A DNA stretch of 64,000 bases from the NCBI GenBank assembly GCA_018398805.1, contig JAGFBZ010002566.1, positions 26,113 through 90,112 of the forward strand. The letters are read 5' to 3'. Shown here one piece after another: positions 43,266 through 56,000 of the stretch. The stretch's first letter is position 1, and every line of letters starts with the position of its first letter. A model generated the notes under the pieces. The model did no database searches and had not been told where the DNA came from. It worked only from the letters and a program-made list of their open reading frames with translations. The translations under genes and the position numbers were made by a program. This stretch comes from Hirundichthys speculiger. Taxonomy: Eukaryota; Chordata; Actinopteri; Beloniformes; Exocoetidae.

Positions 43266-43618
43266 ATTAAAAACCAGACTGCTGAGCTGAAATAGTTAAC
43301 CACTTTGTAGTGAGCTTGGTGCCAAATGACTCACTTGCTCTTCTGATTAAAATGTGGTCAGTGATAGTCAGTGATGCAGGGAAAAGGATTTGTAATTATA
43401 TTATAAAGAAATCAACAACTTAAATTGATTTGCTGAAGAACTGTGGGAGGCAGAAATGTCACTCATCAAGACGTGTGTTGACACTGTTGAAGGTGATTTT
43501 GAAAGAGAATTGGATCAGAGAGAATTTATGTTAGCAGATAATAATCATCCTAATAGACTGAGGTCATTCACCTTTCAAGACTAACTGTGTGTTTTGTGTC
43601 AAACTGCATTTTTCTTTC

Positions 43619-43624
43619 AATAAA
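43619..43624 (+). terminator. Poly(A) signal of gene B/C
   Basis: AATAAA in TTTCAATAAACATT, 354 bases after the stop codon, the first canonical signal downstream. Confidence 0.5.
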
Positions 43625-43884
43625 CATTATTTCTGAAAGTGTTGTTCTAATGTTGTGGCATGCTTTGATTACACAACCAAATAATAACCTTCTCGAGCAT
43701 AAAGTCTACAACTAAAGTGAACCTGTGAAGGCTGCTCAAAACTGGACGAGATAATGTCATCCCCTCTGCCCTCACAAAGTCCAGCTTTTACTAAAACCAT
43801 ACTGTTTTACTGATCAAAATTAGCCCTGTAACACATTAAAGATTGTTACATTCAACTAGACCATGAAAAATGTCCACATGTACA

Positions 43885-43918
43885 TATACACGCATGTATA
43901 TACACACACACACGTGCA

Positions 43919-43969
<51 letters not shown>

Positions 43970-44070
43970 GTACATGTACACATATATATATATATGTACA
44001 TGTACACACACATATATATATATACATATACATATATACACACACATATATATATGTATATATACTACTG
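43885..44070. repeat. CA/TA microsatellite
   Basis: Mixed (CA)n, (TA)n and TACATGTACA stretches. The open frames over it on both strands are repeat artefacts. Confidence 0.95.
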
Positions 44071-44084
44071 CTGGCCATGTCTGC

Positions 44085-44320
44085 TTGTTTTTGTTTTTTT
44101 ATTCAGCCCCCTTGAACTTTTCAACCTTTTGCCACATTTTAGCCTTCAAGCATAAAGATATAAAATTTAAATTTTTTATCAAGAGTCAACAACAAGTGGG
44201 ACGCAATCGTGAAGTGAAACACAATTGATTGGATATTTTAAACTTTTTTAACAAATAAAAAACTGAAAAGTGGGGCGTGCAATATAATTCGGCCCCCTGG
44301 CAAGTTTCAACTTCAAATTT
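44085..44320. mobile_element. MITE-like repeat with CAGCCCCC/GGGGC ends
   Basis: TTATTCAGCCCCCTTGAAC and AGTGGGGCGTGCAATATAAT, a pattern common in fish intergenic DNA. No target duplication was established. Confidence 0.4.
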
Positions 44321-44559
44321 TGAGAAATAGCAAAATATAAGATCTCATAGTTTGAAGATTTAATTTATTGGGCTGATAATTTGTGCAAAATATCATACTG
44401 AAACATCTTCAGGGAAACACCTGGAGTCATCTGGGGTTTTGGATCTTTCAGCTTCAGACCTGCTCCCCCTGGCGTCCCGGATGTTTAAATGATGATCATC
44501 TGTTTAATCTGCTGGCCTTGTATTTGGCTGTTTTTGTTTTTAATACTGATTATCTTGTG

Positions 44560-44880
44560 TTTGGTGTCGCTGCACTACGCTCTGTCAGTGAGTTATACAG
44601 TGAATTAGTATCTCAGGTTCGCCTCAGGTCAGTTTAGTGGTGCTGTCGCCTACCATAAGGGCATCTGGTATAAAACTTGTGCTAAACTTTGCTCTGCTGG
44701 GGTGACCCCGAACAGGGAGCAGCCAAATATGGACTATCTCAGATTTCCACCTTGTGGTGCTGCAAGGATGGTGATGTGTGTGTGTAATGATCTATTGTGT
44801 ACAAGTCATCCACTTTTCTTGATCACTTGAGGATGTTACTTTCTAACTGACTGCAGTAACTGTGTGGTAGCAAGCCACAC
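44560..44880. repeat. Retroposon fragment and duplicated segment
   Basis: 44640-44730 holds GGGCATCTGGTATAAAAC and GGGGTGACCCCGAACAGGGAG, a very common fish repeat. 44795-44880 matches 23855-23945. Confidence 0.5.
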
Positions 44881-45079
44881 CTGATGTGATTATTTTGTGT
44901 GTGTGGGGGGGAGTGGGACTTTTAGTTTGTGGCAGGGTTCGAATTACACAGTGACCCTTGGGGAAGCCCTATTTTACAGCGTGCACCATGACTTTCCCAT
45001 GTGCACATTCAGACTGTCTGTCAGCTCAGGAAAGCAGATGCTGTCTTTCCTGCCGCTTGGACTTAATTTACTTTTATAG

Positions 45080-47490
45080 CAAGAAAATAAAAGCACCACA
45101 AAAAGTTTGATTTCTTATTCTGCAACAAATGCATTTTGTTTAATAATTGAAAAAGTAAACAATTGCCCGAATATTAGACCGCATATAAATATATGAAATT
45201 ATTAAATTAAAAAAAAAGAATGTCATAACATTTTCTTTTCATAGCATTGATTTCTTCATCTTGGCACAAGACTTTAGGCTATTTAGACCTTTCTGAATAT
45301 TTCATCCACCCTCTCAAGTATCCCAGATAAGTAACTACATTTTAAACGTTACTGTCTAATATGAATTTATTACACAGATATATATATATTAAACACAATG
45401 ACCAGTTCGAGATCAAATCTTATTCAAAAGTGAAATGTACTTTATTTAACAGGAAAACAAGTGCGTCCGTCAAACATATCAAGGCTGCAGCCATCATAAG
45501 ATAACCTGAAACAGGTACATCTGGCCAAAAGACACTATCCAAATAAAATTAATTTAAACCGAATTGAATTGAACTGAAGATGGCAACAGTGCTGTGGTCG
45601 AAGCCTGGCAAACTCTAAATGGTGAGAGATATTGGAGACAGTGGGCTGACGTCACCAGTCTATGTGGTGACGTCAATCCTCACACCGAGTCCTGAGTGCT
45701 TCAATAACACATCGCCACATGCATTGTTTTGATGTCCTTCACATGCAGTGAGATGTTTGAGCGGTGTCTATATAATCCTCCTCAGGTTCTTGAGTTCCAT
45801 TGACCAGATGGCCAGCGCTCAACAAGACTTGCAGTATGTGCAAAGCTACTGACATGTGGCTCAGCGCAGGTGCACGCAACATGGTGTTACTGCACAACCA
45901 GGTGAAGCAAACGGAGAGAGGAGGCAAGTGATGTGCTTGGCTGTGTGTTATGGCTTCCTGTCATCACTCTGGGAAGCTGCCAGAAACTCAACAAAAGAAG
46001 AAAAAAATTAATACGAACCAAACTTATTTTTTCACTTCATCATTTTTGGCTGCTGACCTTAAAAGGTCAAAATAATTGATATTTGATTTACATAGGTATG
46101 GGTTTCATGTTGATTATTTTGTTTGTGTTTAAAAATTTGGCACCTGATGCTAAAATATTTTTCCTTAGACGTTATTGTGCCATAAGGCTAAAGCTACAGC
46201 ACACAAACACTTCTCTGACAAAAGATAATCTTGTGATGTGTAAATGTAGGTTACTAATTATTATTGTGCTGAAGTAGTGCTTCTTGTTGTAGTTAAGTAT
46301 GATGTTGTGTGGTATTGTCCAAAATTTAAAGTCATTGATTTATCTTTTTAAAGGATCAATCTTTCCTAGTTTGAATCATTGACTGCACATGTAAATGGAA
46401 GAATAATCCGTACTTTTCTGAGGAGTGATTTTTGAAGCCAGCTTTTCCTCATACTGTATCGCACCATGTTGAAAAAGGATAGAACTGGCAGGGCAGGCGG
46501 TTACCTGTTTTATCTTGGCTGACTCAGATAATCAATATTACTTTATATTCATTGTGACCAAATTCATCCTAACATCCTCGTTTCCAATGTGAGGTGCAGG
46601 CAGAGACATCTGGAGCGCTGTCAGAGCTGAAATAAGGACTAGAACGGAGCTCTGCTGGGACTCGCCGGCTGGATGGAAGGATCCTGGAACGATCCGCTGT
46701 GGCTCCCAGCTCCTACATGGAAGGAGCTGAAGGATCTACGGAGCTGCCTTCAGCAGGACCTTCAGTTCCAAATGCTGTTTTGGTGGCGACATCAGAAATG
46801 AGCGCCTCCTGTAGCTGATGCTCAGTTAGCACATCCAACCAAACCCAGTCACAGAGTACAATGAACACAAAACACAAGCATAACAAAAGATATTCTGTTT
46901 AAAATATGACTATGATCTGTTAGGTTTTTATTCACAGTTCAGAAGTCATTATAATGCCGAGCCATGTTACAGCTAGCTAAGACACTATAGATCCTTTTGT
47001 AACTGCTTTGTAACTATAGAAGATTTTATAAGCATTAGCTTTTATTAAGTCTAACCTCAGGAGAACCACAAGCTAACGTTAGCACCCTCTCCAGCCCCAT
47101 GCATGCTGCTATAATTTGTAAGAGACTTGGTTGGGCTAAATCCATCCTCCCCATTTAGATTCTGAAGCATTTAGCAGTGGAAATCTTTTCCTGGTTTGCC
47201 GGTGCTCATCTCCAACTTGGTTTTTAATTGAGACAATTGTGAAAAATATTGCACAACAGCAATATTTGCACTGTGTCTCATCTCCAGGGAGGCTGCTGGA
47301 CACGTTGGGAGTTTATTCCTGTCTTTTAAACACACATTGTCCTTCAATTTCTCGCAGTGTTAATAGCCAGAGTTTGGACTACTTTCCTTGATTTGAGAGA
47401 AAAGTCATGAATAACTGAATCCCAAACCAGAGTGGATCAAGCCAGTCCAGATAAAAAGCAATATATTATTCTGCATTTAGTTCATCCAGG
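45080..47490. other. Intergenic, no gene recognised
   Basis: Long AT-rich stretch without supported exons. Short open frames lack family signatures. Confidence 0.4.
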
Positions 47491-47523
47491 GACGACTGTT
47501 TTCTTGGTCATGACTGAGTCATA

Positions 47524-49424
47524 GTTGCGCTTGTAGGACTAGATATTACAATCCCTTAGATAATCAGAACTTGGCATTGAGTGGGGGGGAGAGGTAAAAG
47601 CTTCACTGAGGTCTTCAGGTGGGCACCCTCCTTCACCGGTGTTTCGTTGACATGCCCACGACACCTCCAGAGGGCTCAACGGCGACACCTGGCGTCCCGG
47701 CTTTGCGGAACGCCTGTCCTCGAACTCCCATCCCTTTGAGGAATTTGGTTGTGGACGTAGCAACAAATCCTCTACACCCAACCTCGACCGGAAGCACCTG
47801 GGCACGCCAGCCACGTTGTTCTGCATCGGCTGCTATATCTGCGTACTTCAGTTGTTTGCGCTCAAATGCTTCACCGACTGCAGCTTCCCATGGCACAATC
47901 AGTTCCACAATGAGCACAGACTTTTGGGAGGTTGACCACGAGACAAGGTCAGGCCTGAGGTTAGTTGTCATGATCTCTGGTGGGAAAACAAGTTTCTTGT
48001 CTAGATCAACCAACATCCTCCAGTCTCTGGCAGCGTCTAGGATGGTTGTTTCGGGTCTTGCAGATTGCTTTGCTGGGAGTTGTCCTGCTCTTATGAACTG
48101 GGTGGTGTTTGAATGTCTGGGCATTGGTGGAGGGAGGGCATTGGTGGTGGTTCTCCTTACTTCCAGGGTGATTGCCAGTTGTCTTAGGACCTGGTTGTGT
48201 CTCCAGGTGTAGCGTCCTTGGGACAAACTGGTTTTGCAGCCAGTGAGGATGTGCCTTAGTGTTGCAGGAGTTTGGCAGAGTGCACAAGAGGGATCTTCTC
48301 CAAGCCACTGGTTTAGGTTCATGGGTGTGGGAAGAACATCGTAGGTGGCCCTGATGATGAAGCTAATTTGGCTTCCTTCCATTTCCCAAAGATCTTTCCA
48401 TGTGTCTGCCTCCTCTTGTTGCCGCACCTGAGCAGTCACCAGCTTTCTCCTCTGGGTTGATGTTGCCTTGTGCCATGTGGGTCGACTTGTAACCAGTCCA
48501 AGTCCACCTCTTCCATGCTGCACCTGTCCCATGTCTTCATGCCTGAGAGCAGATTTTGCCTGCTGTACAGCCTCAGATGGGATCCACTTCCTTCCTGCCA
48601 TCAGTCTGGGAGCAGCCGCACGGATCGCATCATCTTGAGACTCGGTTAGGGTCATGTTCAGCCTCACTTTGGTGCATTTGAACTCCTCTGTGAGGCTAGA
48701 GACAGGCAGTTCTAGAGCACAATGTCCATATAAGCCGATGTTGCTGAGGCAGCGTGGGAGGCCAAGCCACTTCTTGATGTAGGAACTGACCGTCCTCTCC
48801 AGCTTCTCGACTTTGGTCATAGGGATCTCGTAGACGGTTAGGGGCCACATCAGACGAGGGAGCAATCCAAACTGCAGACACTATAATTTCAACTTGCCAG
48901 GGAGCAAGGTCTTGTCAATGTTGACTAGGCCTTTGATGGCTTCTTCCCTCAGCTGATCACTCTGGTCAGAGTCTCTGAGGCTCGCGTTGTACCATCGCCC
49001 CAGGCTTTTGACTGGCAGCTCTGACACCAATGGGATGGGTGTGTCCTCGATATGGAACCTCTGGCTCACAAGTTTTCCTTTAATGATGGATAAGCTCCTG
49101 GATTTGCTGGGTTTGAACTTCATCCGTGCCCATGAGATGTTGGCATGAAGCTTTCCCAGAAGATTTTTGGTGCATGCGATGGTTGACGTCAAGGTGGTCA
49201 TGTCATCCATGTAGGCACGAATGGGAGGCAACCGCTGTCCACAATCCAGACGTTCTCCTCCGACAACCCACTTAGAAGCTCGGATGATCACTTCCATTGC
49301 CATGGTGAAGGCTAGTGGGGAAATGGTACATCCAGCCATTATTCCTACTTCCAAAGGTTGCCATGATGTTGTGTATTCTGTTGTTTTGATACAGAACTGC
49401 AAATCTCGGAAGTAGTTTCTCTCT
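47524..49424 (-). mobile_element. 5'-truncated RLE-type non-LTR retrotransposon
   Basis: Exact 28-bp direct repeats (47496-47523 and 49425-49452, starting CTGTTTTCTTGG) flank a minus-strand insertion. It reads reverse transcriptase, then a zinc-knuckle-like CALCQTPATLRHILTGC, then a restriction-like endonuclease (LRPDLVSWS, IVELIVPWE). This order belongs to the R2/NeSL/Utopia group. The 5' end is cut off before the first RT motifs, as expected of incomplete target-primed reverse transcription. Confidence 0.88.
47636..49402 (-). pseudogene. RT and restriction-like endonuclease ORF, one stop
   Basis: Open for nearly 590 codons with a single TAG at 48881-48883, the same frame continuing on both sides. 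RT motifs: IMAGCTISPLAFTMAME, YMDDM (catalytic Asp pair) and WARMKFKPSKSRS. Thumb region LGLPRCLSNIGLYGH. Then the Cys/His knuckle and a PD...E nuclease core. Function when intact: cDNA synthesis primed at a nicked target. The full element would add N-terminal zinc-finger or Myb domains, absent here. The high integrity indicates a recent insertion. Confidence 0.85.
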
Positions 49425-49495
49425 CTGTTTTCTTGGTCATGACTGAGTCATAAATCTAATTGTAACGCAAAGTCGGCGGCAGAACAGATCTAATT

Positions 49496-49815
49496 GGGGG
49501 GCATATAATAACCAGCGGGGGCACAAACTGCCGTTCAAGAACGCAATATGATGTAAATGCTTAATATGAGTTTGCCATACGAAGCTGAAGTTGGTTTCCG
49601 ATTCCAGCTTCCGATTCGGGAAATGGCTAAAGGGCTATTACACTTAACTTTCGCTAAAATCAGATACTTTAATCTTCTCTGGTTAAAACATTACAACACC
49701 CAGACACTTCAAACCTGGACTAGATTATTCTGCTCTAATAGCAGAATATTTAAAACCATGTCTGTGATTTGTGAAACCTTTCTCTGATTTGTGAAACTTC
49801 AATAAAGGGCCATTT
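49496..49815 (+). mobile_element. hAT transposase 3'-end remnant, plus orientation
   Basis: Encodes EAEVGFRFQLPIREMAKGLL and TFAKIRYFNLLWLKHYNTQT, the same C-terminal tail as the minus-strand copy at 60211. Begins in GGGGGGCATATAATAACC, similar to the G-rich end near 60930. Confidence 0.6.
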
Positions 49816-50840
49816 CAGCACACCATTATAGCTTAGTCAGCAAAAAAAGGTAAATGCAATAGACACCATTATAACTGAGCTGATCCAAGGTAATTGAGAA
49901 AAATCTGGGGGCTAGAAAGCACCAGCTCCATAGAGATAAGCAAACCAGTCTGTTTGAAGTATAAGTGAAGGTGATTTCTACATTGTATCAGACTTCTCTT
50001 TGCAAAGACAAGTCTCATGTCCTTTATGCTGTAAATAAAGGGCGTTTGCCAGAATTATCTCTCAAGTCGTCTCCTGAATATTTTTTTTACCTTTGTTGAA
50101 GCTGATTTTTGAACCAGACTAAAAACGTAGAGCACCAGGCGAGCAGATCCAGTGACAGCAACCAAGTGACGGGGAGGTCAGGACTGGAGGCCAGGCACCC
50201 ACCACCAACTGGCCCAGGCCAGACCATCATCCGGCCCAGATTTCTCCACATAACTGTTCACACTGATGATGGGAAAAGAAGTGTTTGCTCTCCTTTATGA
50301 CAACATGCTTGCTTGCTATCAGGGTGTGACACAAGTTAAAGGCAAATGCAAATGACTGTCCACTGTGGCTCCATGCTGAACAAAGAGTGAATGGTGCACG
50401 TTCATGACTGAATGCTATCTCCTGGCTTTCGTCAGATAAAGAAACTGTTTGGAACGAGTGTGAAATAATAATTTGAACTTCACTGGCTTGTTTGATTACC
50501 GCTATCAATTGAAATGTATGTATTATTAGGTTTAATTCATCTTTTTTTTCTTCAAAGTGCCTTGACATAAAGTGTTGTAAATTTGCACTATAAAAATAAG
50601 TGTTGGTGTTAATGCAGATGTGCATGACTTACATCTTTATTGTGTCATCAAATTGTATCAGAAGGTCCTTTTAGGAATACTTTTACTTTGATGCTTATAA
50701 AAAGTTGACGTAAAAAAAAAAAACAGTTTAAATGCTGAAGCATTAATTAACATATTTTGGATTTAGGTTCCAGAGGAGTGTCAGCTCTTCGTAATGATTT
50801 TATCTTTCAAAATAAAATCATACATGACAAACATGGCTTA
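49816..50840. other. No gene recognised
   Basis: Non-coding DNA. No exon or named repeat is supported. Confidence 0.35.
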
Positions 50841-50841
50841 A

Positions 50842-52160
50842 CCTTCCTCCTGTGTTAGGGTTGGCACCAACCTGTTTTAGTTTTTAAATGCATAAAAGAA
50901 TCACTTAAAATGTTTTTATTGCATCAAGGCTTTTTGACTTTGTCAGGAACCTCGAATTCAACAAAATTAAACAAAAAAATGTTTTTTCACTACATTTTAA
51001 AATGCTCTGGTTGAAATTATGTCCTTTGTGGTGTTAGGGTCGGTTTCGACCCGGTTATGAAAATAAGATTATAAAGCAATAATTAGAGCCAAAATTGAAA
51101 TCGTAAGTGCATTATCAGCCAACATGCTGACAGCCACCTCTTCTCCCAATCATGTAAGCTTCAGGGGACGCTTAAAAAGATTTATGGTGAGCGAAGTTCT
51201 AGATAATATTTTTGAAGAAAATGAGGGAGAAGACTCAGATCAGCATAGCGATGAAGAGGAGCAAGTTTCTGAGAAAGAGACAATGTGGAGCATCAGCCAG
51301 AAGAGACAGACACATCTGAGTGTGATGAGGAGGTCTCTGGTGCTGAGGCTGCTCCTGCTGAAGGACTCAAGTCAAAGATCTTTTGGAGTGTAGTATGTCA
51401 ACATGCACATGGCAGGGCAGCTGCTGAAAATGTCGTCAAAATGACTGCTGGTATCACACGGTCTGCTGTGACAGTCACTGACATAAAAACATGTTATGAG
51501 CTATTTATGCTGTTGCCAATAAAGAGTCATCATTGCTATGACAAACCTGGAAGAAAAAAAAAGTCCATGGTGACATCTGGAAAGACAATAAGGAATACCT
51601 TGATGCTTTCATTGGTGTTCTTCTTCTTGCTGGAGTGTTGTTTGAACTTGTAAATCAAAATTTTGTTCTATGATCTGTTCTGTGTTTCAATTTGTTTATA
51701 ACAAAAGTTCTATTGCAGACAAAAATTGTTCTTTTTGCATTTTCTTGAAGAAAATATATATGGGTCAAAACTGACCCTTGACACCTTAGATGTTAATATA
51801 GTTATTGATTTTAAAATGAAAAAATAAACCAAGCAAATTCATTTCAGAGATCTTTTCTATACCCCTCAGTAATATTCAGGTAACACAACAACCTTTTATT
51901 TATTCATAGGATTCTCTTGAGGTTAATTTATCTTTTTTTTTTTTTTTTTTTAATTAAAATCGAGAGGTATACAGATAAAAATAAAAGACCCAGAGACCCA
52001 CACCAAAAATATTAAACCCAACATTTTCATGGATAAGGAAGCCTAACAAGGTAACCAAGAGATGACCAAAAAAAATTGATGATATTTTATTGTTTTTAGT
52101 GTATTTTAAAGGTGATGTAAACACCGGGGATGGTAACAGAAAGCTAACACAGGAGGAAGG
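50842..52160 (+). mobile_element. piggyBac-type transposon, internally deleted
   Basis: TTAA on each side (50838-50841 and 52161-52164). Inverted ends CCTTCCTCCTGTGTTAG. Subterminal GGGTCGGTTTCGACCC and GGGTCAAAACTGACCC palindromes. Only 1.3 kb long, so most of the transposase is missing. Confidence 0.9.
51124..51660 (+). pseudogene. piggyBac transposase, N-terminal part
   Basis: EVLDNIFEENEGEDSDQ acidic start, a frame change near 51285, then IFWSVVC, ENVVKMTAGITRSAV, DIKTCYELFMLLP and, in another frame, NKEYLDAFIGVLLLAGV. This is the start of a PGBD-type transposase without the catalytic Asp residues. Confidence 0.75.
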
Positions 52161-52201
52161 TTAAAGTCAGACATAGAAGTGTATTCAGAATATCACTTTA
52201 C

Positions 52202-52391
52202 GCCCCCCCCGGTGGCGCAGTGGTCAGGGCAGGCGGCCCATATACAGAGGCTACAGTCCTCGTGCGGCTGGTCGCGAGCTCGACTCCCGGCTCGTCGACC
52301 GTTTACCGCGTGCCTCCCCCCTCTCCCTCCCTGCCCCCGTCCTCTCTACACCCTCAATAAAGGCCACTAGTGCCAAAAAAAAAAAAAGAAC
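52202..52391 (+). repeat. tRNA-derived SINE with target duplication
   Basis: CCCGGTGGCGCAGTGGTCAG (box A) and GAGCTCGACTCCCGG (box B), a C-rich body, CAATAAAGGCC and an A-rich tail. ATCACTTTAC at 52192-52201 and 52392-52401 is the insertion duplication. Confidence 0.85.
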
Positions 52392-52401
52392 ATCACTTTA
52401 C

Positions 52402-53046
52402 CATACAGGTCAAGTATTCTGCTCCTCCAATCATTTTTTTCATACTGTGACGAATCAGAAACTAATTGTAAATACCATTTTTCTATTGGTTTAGATCAGA
52501 CACGACATAGCAAGCCATTACTTTAACAAGTCACTTGTATGTGTGGTGGATGTGCTCCCTGCTAAAGTAAGTGGACTCTTGCTTACAGGTATTTGAGTAT
52601 TAAGGTGTTACAATAACTTACAGCAAATGTTTAATGTACTCACAGCTAATTAAACCCGGTTATCTAATTATTTTTCAGTAATAATAATAATGATAAAAAC
52701 ACGATTCACATCTAATTATACTGATTTATGAAAAAACTCAATATGCACGACTATTTTGTGAAAGTTGTGCATCTAACTGTTAAGTAAAAAAGGATTATTC
52801 ATAATAGTAACATATTATTACAGCGTTTAATCAGTTTATGTAACCATTTATGCACTTTGCTTATTATACTAATTGGTGACTTATACTTTTATTAGGCAGC
52901 CTAATACCAAATTAATGTGGGTTAATATTCCAAGGGTGATTTTCTATTTGTGTTATATTATTTTATTGTATGAACAGCTCATAAACGTGTATTTTTTTTT
53001 TAGTAAAAAGTTAATAATTGCAATATGTTGTCATTCAATTTGTCAG
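52402..53046 (+). other. Upstream region of the PHD/transposase gene
   Basis: AT-rich. TCTATTGGTTTAG near 52485 contains an inverted CCAAT motif. An acceptor-like TTTGTCAG ends at 53046, so the first coding exon probably follows a non-coding exon. No terminal inverted repeat was found here. Confidence 0.35.
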
Positions 53047-56000
53047 GTGAAAAATATGGCAAAGTTAAGAAGAGGTCAAAGACATGGTTGTCCGTATTTA
53101 TGGACACTGTCGGGAGGTGAGGACAAGATAGTTGAAGAACTATCAGCATTTGGACATTTACAAAAGAAAATACATTGGAACAGCACCATATGGGAAGATT
53201 TGGCTGGAAAGCTGTTTGACGACAAGTCAGTTAAAAAGAAGAAGTGGCTTTACACTGTATGGAACTGTGACCGAACGTCAGTTAGAACAAGAGTACTCCT
53301 AAAGCAGAGGGAAAGTGCTTTTTGTGATATGCAGGATCATATTGAAAAAGATGACGACAGATGCCTGAGTGACAGACAAGAAGGGAAAGAGGAAAGGAAA
53401 GAAAAGAAGCTCAAGAGTGAGATTGGTCCAGATGAAGTCCAAGAGTGTGCCAGTATTTCCCAGAAGGAAAATAATGAAACTTCTTTGAACATATCTGAGT
53501 TTCAACAGAATGAGAATGAGGCAAAAGAGTTGAGTCAAAGTGACAGGAAAGGAATGAAACAAAGTGAAATGGACGAAATAGATCTTGAGGAACCCCTTTC
53601 AAAAACTTGCAATGACAACACGACAAATATATTGATTAGTAACAATGACACATATGGAGAGAGGACACAAGTTAGTACTGATCTTCTTGAAAATGAGGTC
53701 GCAATCCTTGAAAGAGACCAAGTCCTCACCACAGATAGCCAAGATGTTGAAAGCAATTCACAGATCAAGAAATTGGATCAAAGTCCAGAGTATCATCAGG
53801 ACACTTTGTTTTGTGTTTGTAAACAGCCGAATAATCCAGCAGAGCCATATGCCCAGTGTTGTCAGTGTATAAACTGGTTTTATCCCATTTGCATTGGCTA
53901 TCAAAGTATAGAGGACATTGCAATGATATCACCTTGGTCATGTCCTTCCTGTGACGTTGTTGCTCCAGCGGCACTCACTGAACAGTTGGAGAACATCAAA
54001 AAGAGGTTGCCTTTTGGGAATGAGAAAGTGTCATGCCCTCAAAGGTTTTCTTTCTGTCTGACAAGAGAGGAGTGGTCAACAATTCAACCAGAGTACAGAA
54101 AAAGCTACAGAGTTCTTAAAAAAGGCTGGACTGACCTAATGAGCCAGAAAATATCCATCATAAACAAGTATTGTGTTCTATCATTCAAAATGAACAAAGT
54201 CAAAAGTAGACAGAGCCGTAAAGTTGCAAAACATTACTGGAGGGGTAAAGCTGTGTCCAAATTCAGCGGCTGTACTACCTACTTTCTCTTCATTAAGGCA
54301 GACCCTAATACAACCCAAGGGGAAATATGTGTTGAAGTCTCAGTCCAGGGAGAGATTCGCCACAGCAGTGATGAAGAACATACTCGACACTGTCGACAAC
54401 CAGAACGTGAGGAAGTTGAAAGTAAACTTGGTGAATTTGGACCCATGCTTGTCCATACAAAACAACTTGCAAGTGCAGATGAAGAAAAACTTTCTGTGGG
54501 AAATGTAAATGACGTTAAATCTGTAGCAGTTTTACAGAAAATTTCCAGTGAGAAGAATCTACAAAATCGCCTTGACAGAGATGTTTTCATGGAGTGCTTA
54601 GAAATTCAGCAAAAACTAGACCGGGAACAACCAAGCTCAAAAATGAAACACAGCAATATCCAATACATTGCAATTTCTCCCTTTGTGATACACACATATT
54701 CAGAATATCAGTTAAATATTCTCCAGGATCTCCAGAATAAAAACAGTTGCTTACTTTATTTGGATGCCACTGGCAGTGTAGTTGCCAAGCCACAGTCAAT
54801 AAGTCAACATGTACTTTACTATGCAGTTTGTGTTTCATGTCAGTACACGACAAAAACTGTGGTCCCCGTTTGTGAGATGCTCACATCAGATCAGACAACA
54901 GCAACCATTTTGCACTGGTTGACGTGCTTCCGTCGAGACTACTTCAACATTTTTCATAAGCACCTCAAGCCTCAAAAGACTGAAACAGATTTCAGTTGGG
55001 CTATGATCCATCTCATATGCTGAAGCTGGTCAGCATGAACATTTCAAAAGTGCAACGCACCAAGGCCACCAAACACCTCTTTTAGTATTGCTTTGCCCTT
55101 CTGCAAAATGCAGTAGAACTTGAAGACATTTTTACGATAACAAGGTGCATTGTGTATGTGTTTTCATCAAGAAAAAAGACAAAAGGCTGTCAAGAAAATT
55201 TGTCTCTCCTCGAGGAAGCCATAAGGACACAAAGCACAGAGAAACTGAAAGTGAAGAATGAAGATGAGGATCACAAGCAAGTTGCTCCTGAAGATTTGCA
55301 AAAATCTCTAATTAAATCCTCACCTTTCTATTCTCCTATTCAAGTGATTGTAAACCAAGCAAAGGAGGAAGCAGAAAACGAGGATGACACAGTGGAAGAC
55401 CAACAGCCAAATCTTTCCTACTGTGATTCAGTGATAGATGTCATTCTACATTTTGCTGGAAGTCTTCCTCTTTGGTCAGGCATCATGATGAAAAGTATCG
55501 GGAAAACTCGAGACGGCAATGCAGTTGTAGAGAACTGGTTTCACACAACAAAATCTGTCATTCTGATGTCAAAACTGCATCGAAGAGCAGGTGACTTTAT
55601 TCAAGTCCAGCAGGAATTTATCACAGGAAGACTGAAGGGACTCCAGTTTTTGAAAAAAAAAAAGTTCCTACAGTTAAATCTAACTCTGAAGACACAGACA
55701 AGTCTGAGGGACCCGAGACACTCCCATTATCCCAAAAGGAACAGTGGAAAAAGAGAAGTACTTCTACAAAGAGAAAATCTAAGTATTTTGGTTCACCCCC
55801 TCCAACCAAGAAAATGAAATTAACTCAGAAACAAAAGGGATGCTGTCCATATTGGGGAGGGGAAGGAAGGATTGGAGATCAAACAATAACCATGACCAAT
55901 ACATGCACAGTTGACAATCTGCTATACATCTTTCATTTGGCAATTAAAAGAAGGCCAGGCATTAAAGATGACTTAGAGAAAGCATCCAAACATGATGTTT

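Noticed and set aside
43836..44228. Several open frames of 63-121 codons on both strands
   Set aside because: They are translations of the CA/TA microsatellite (His-Thr and Tyr-Ile repeats).
47619..48212. Plus-strand frame of 197 codons
   Set aside because: It lies antisense to the preserved retrotransposon frame, which has RT and endonuclease motifs.
53299..53768. Minus-strand frames opposite the composite gene
   Set aside because: The plus strand carries the domain motifs; the minus frames have no family signature.
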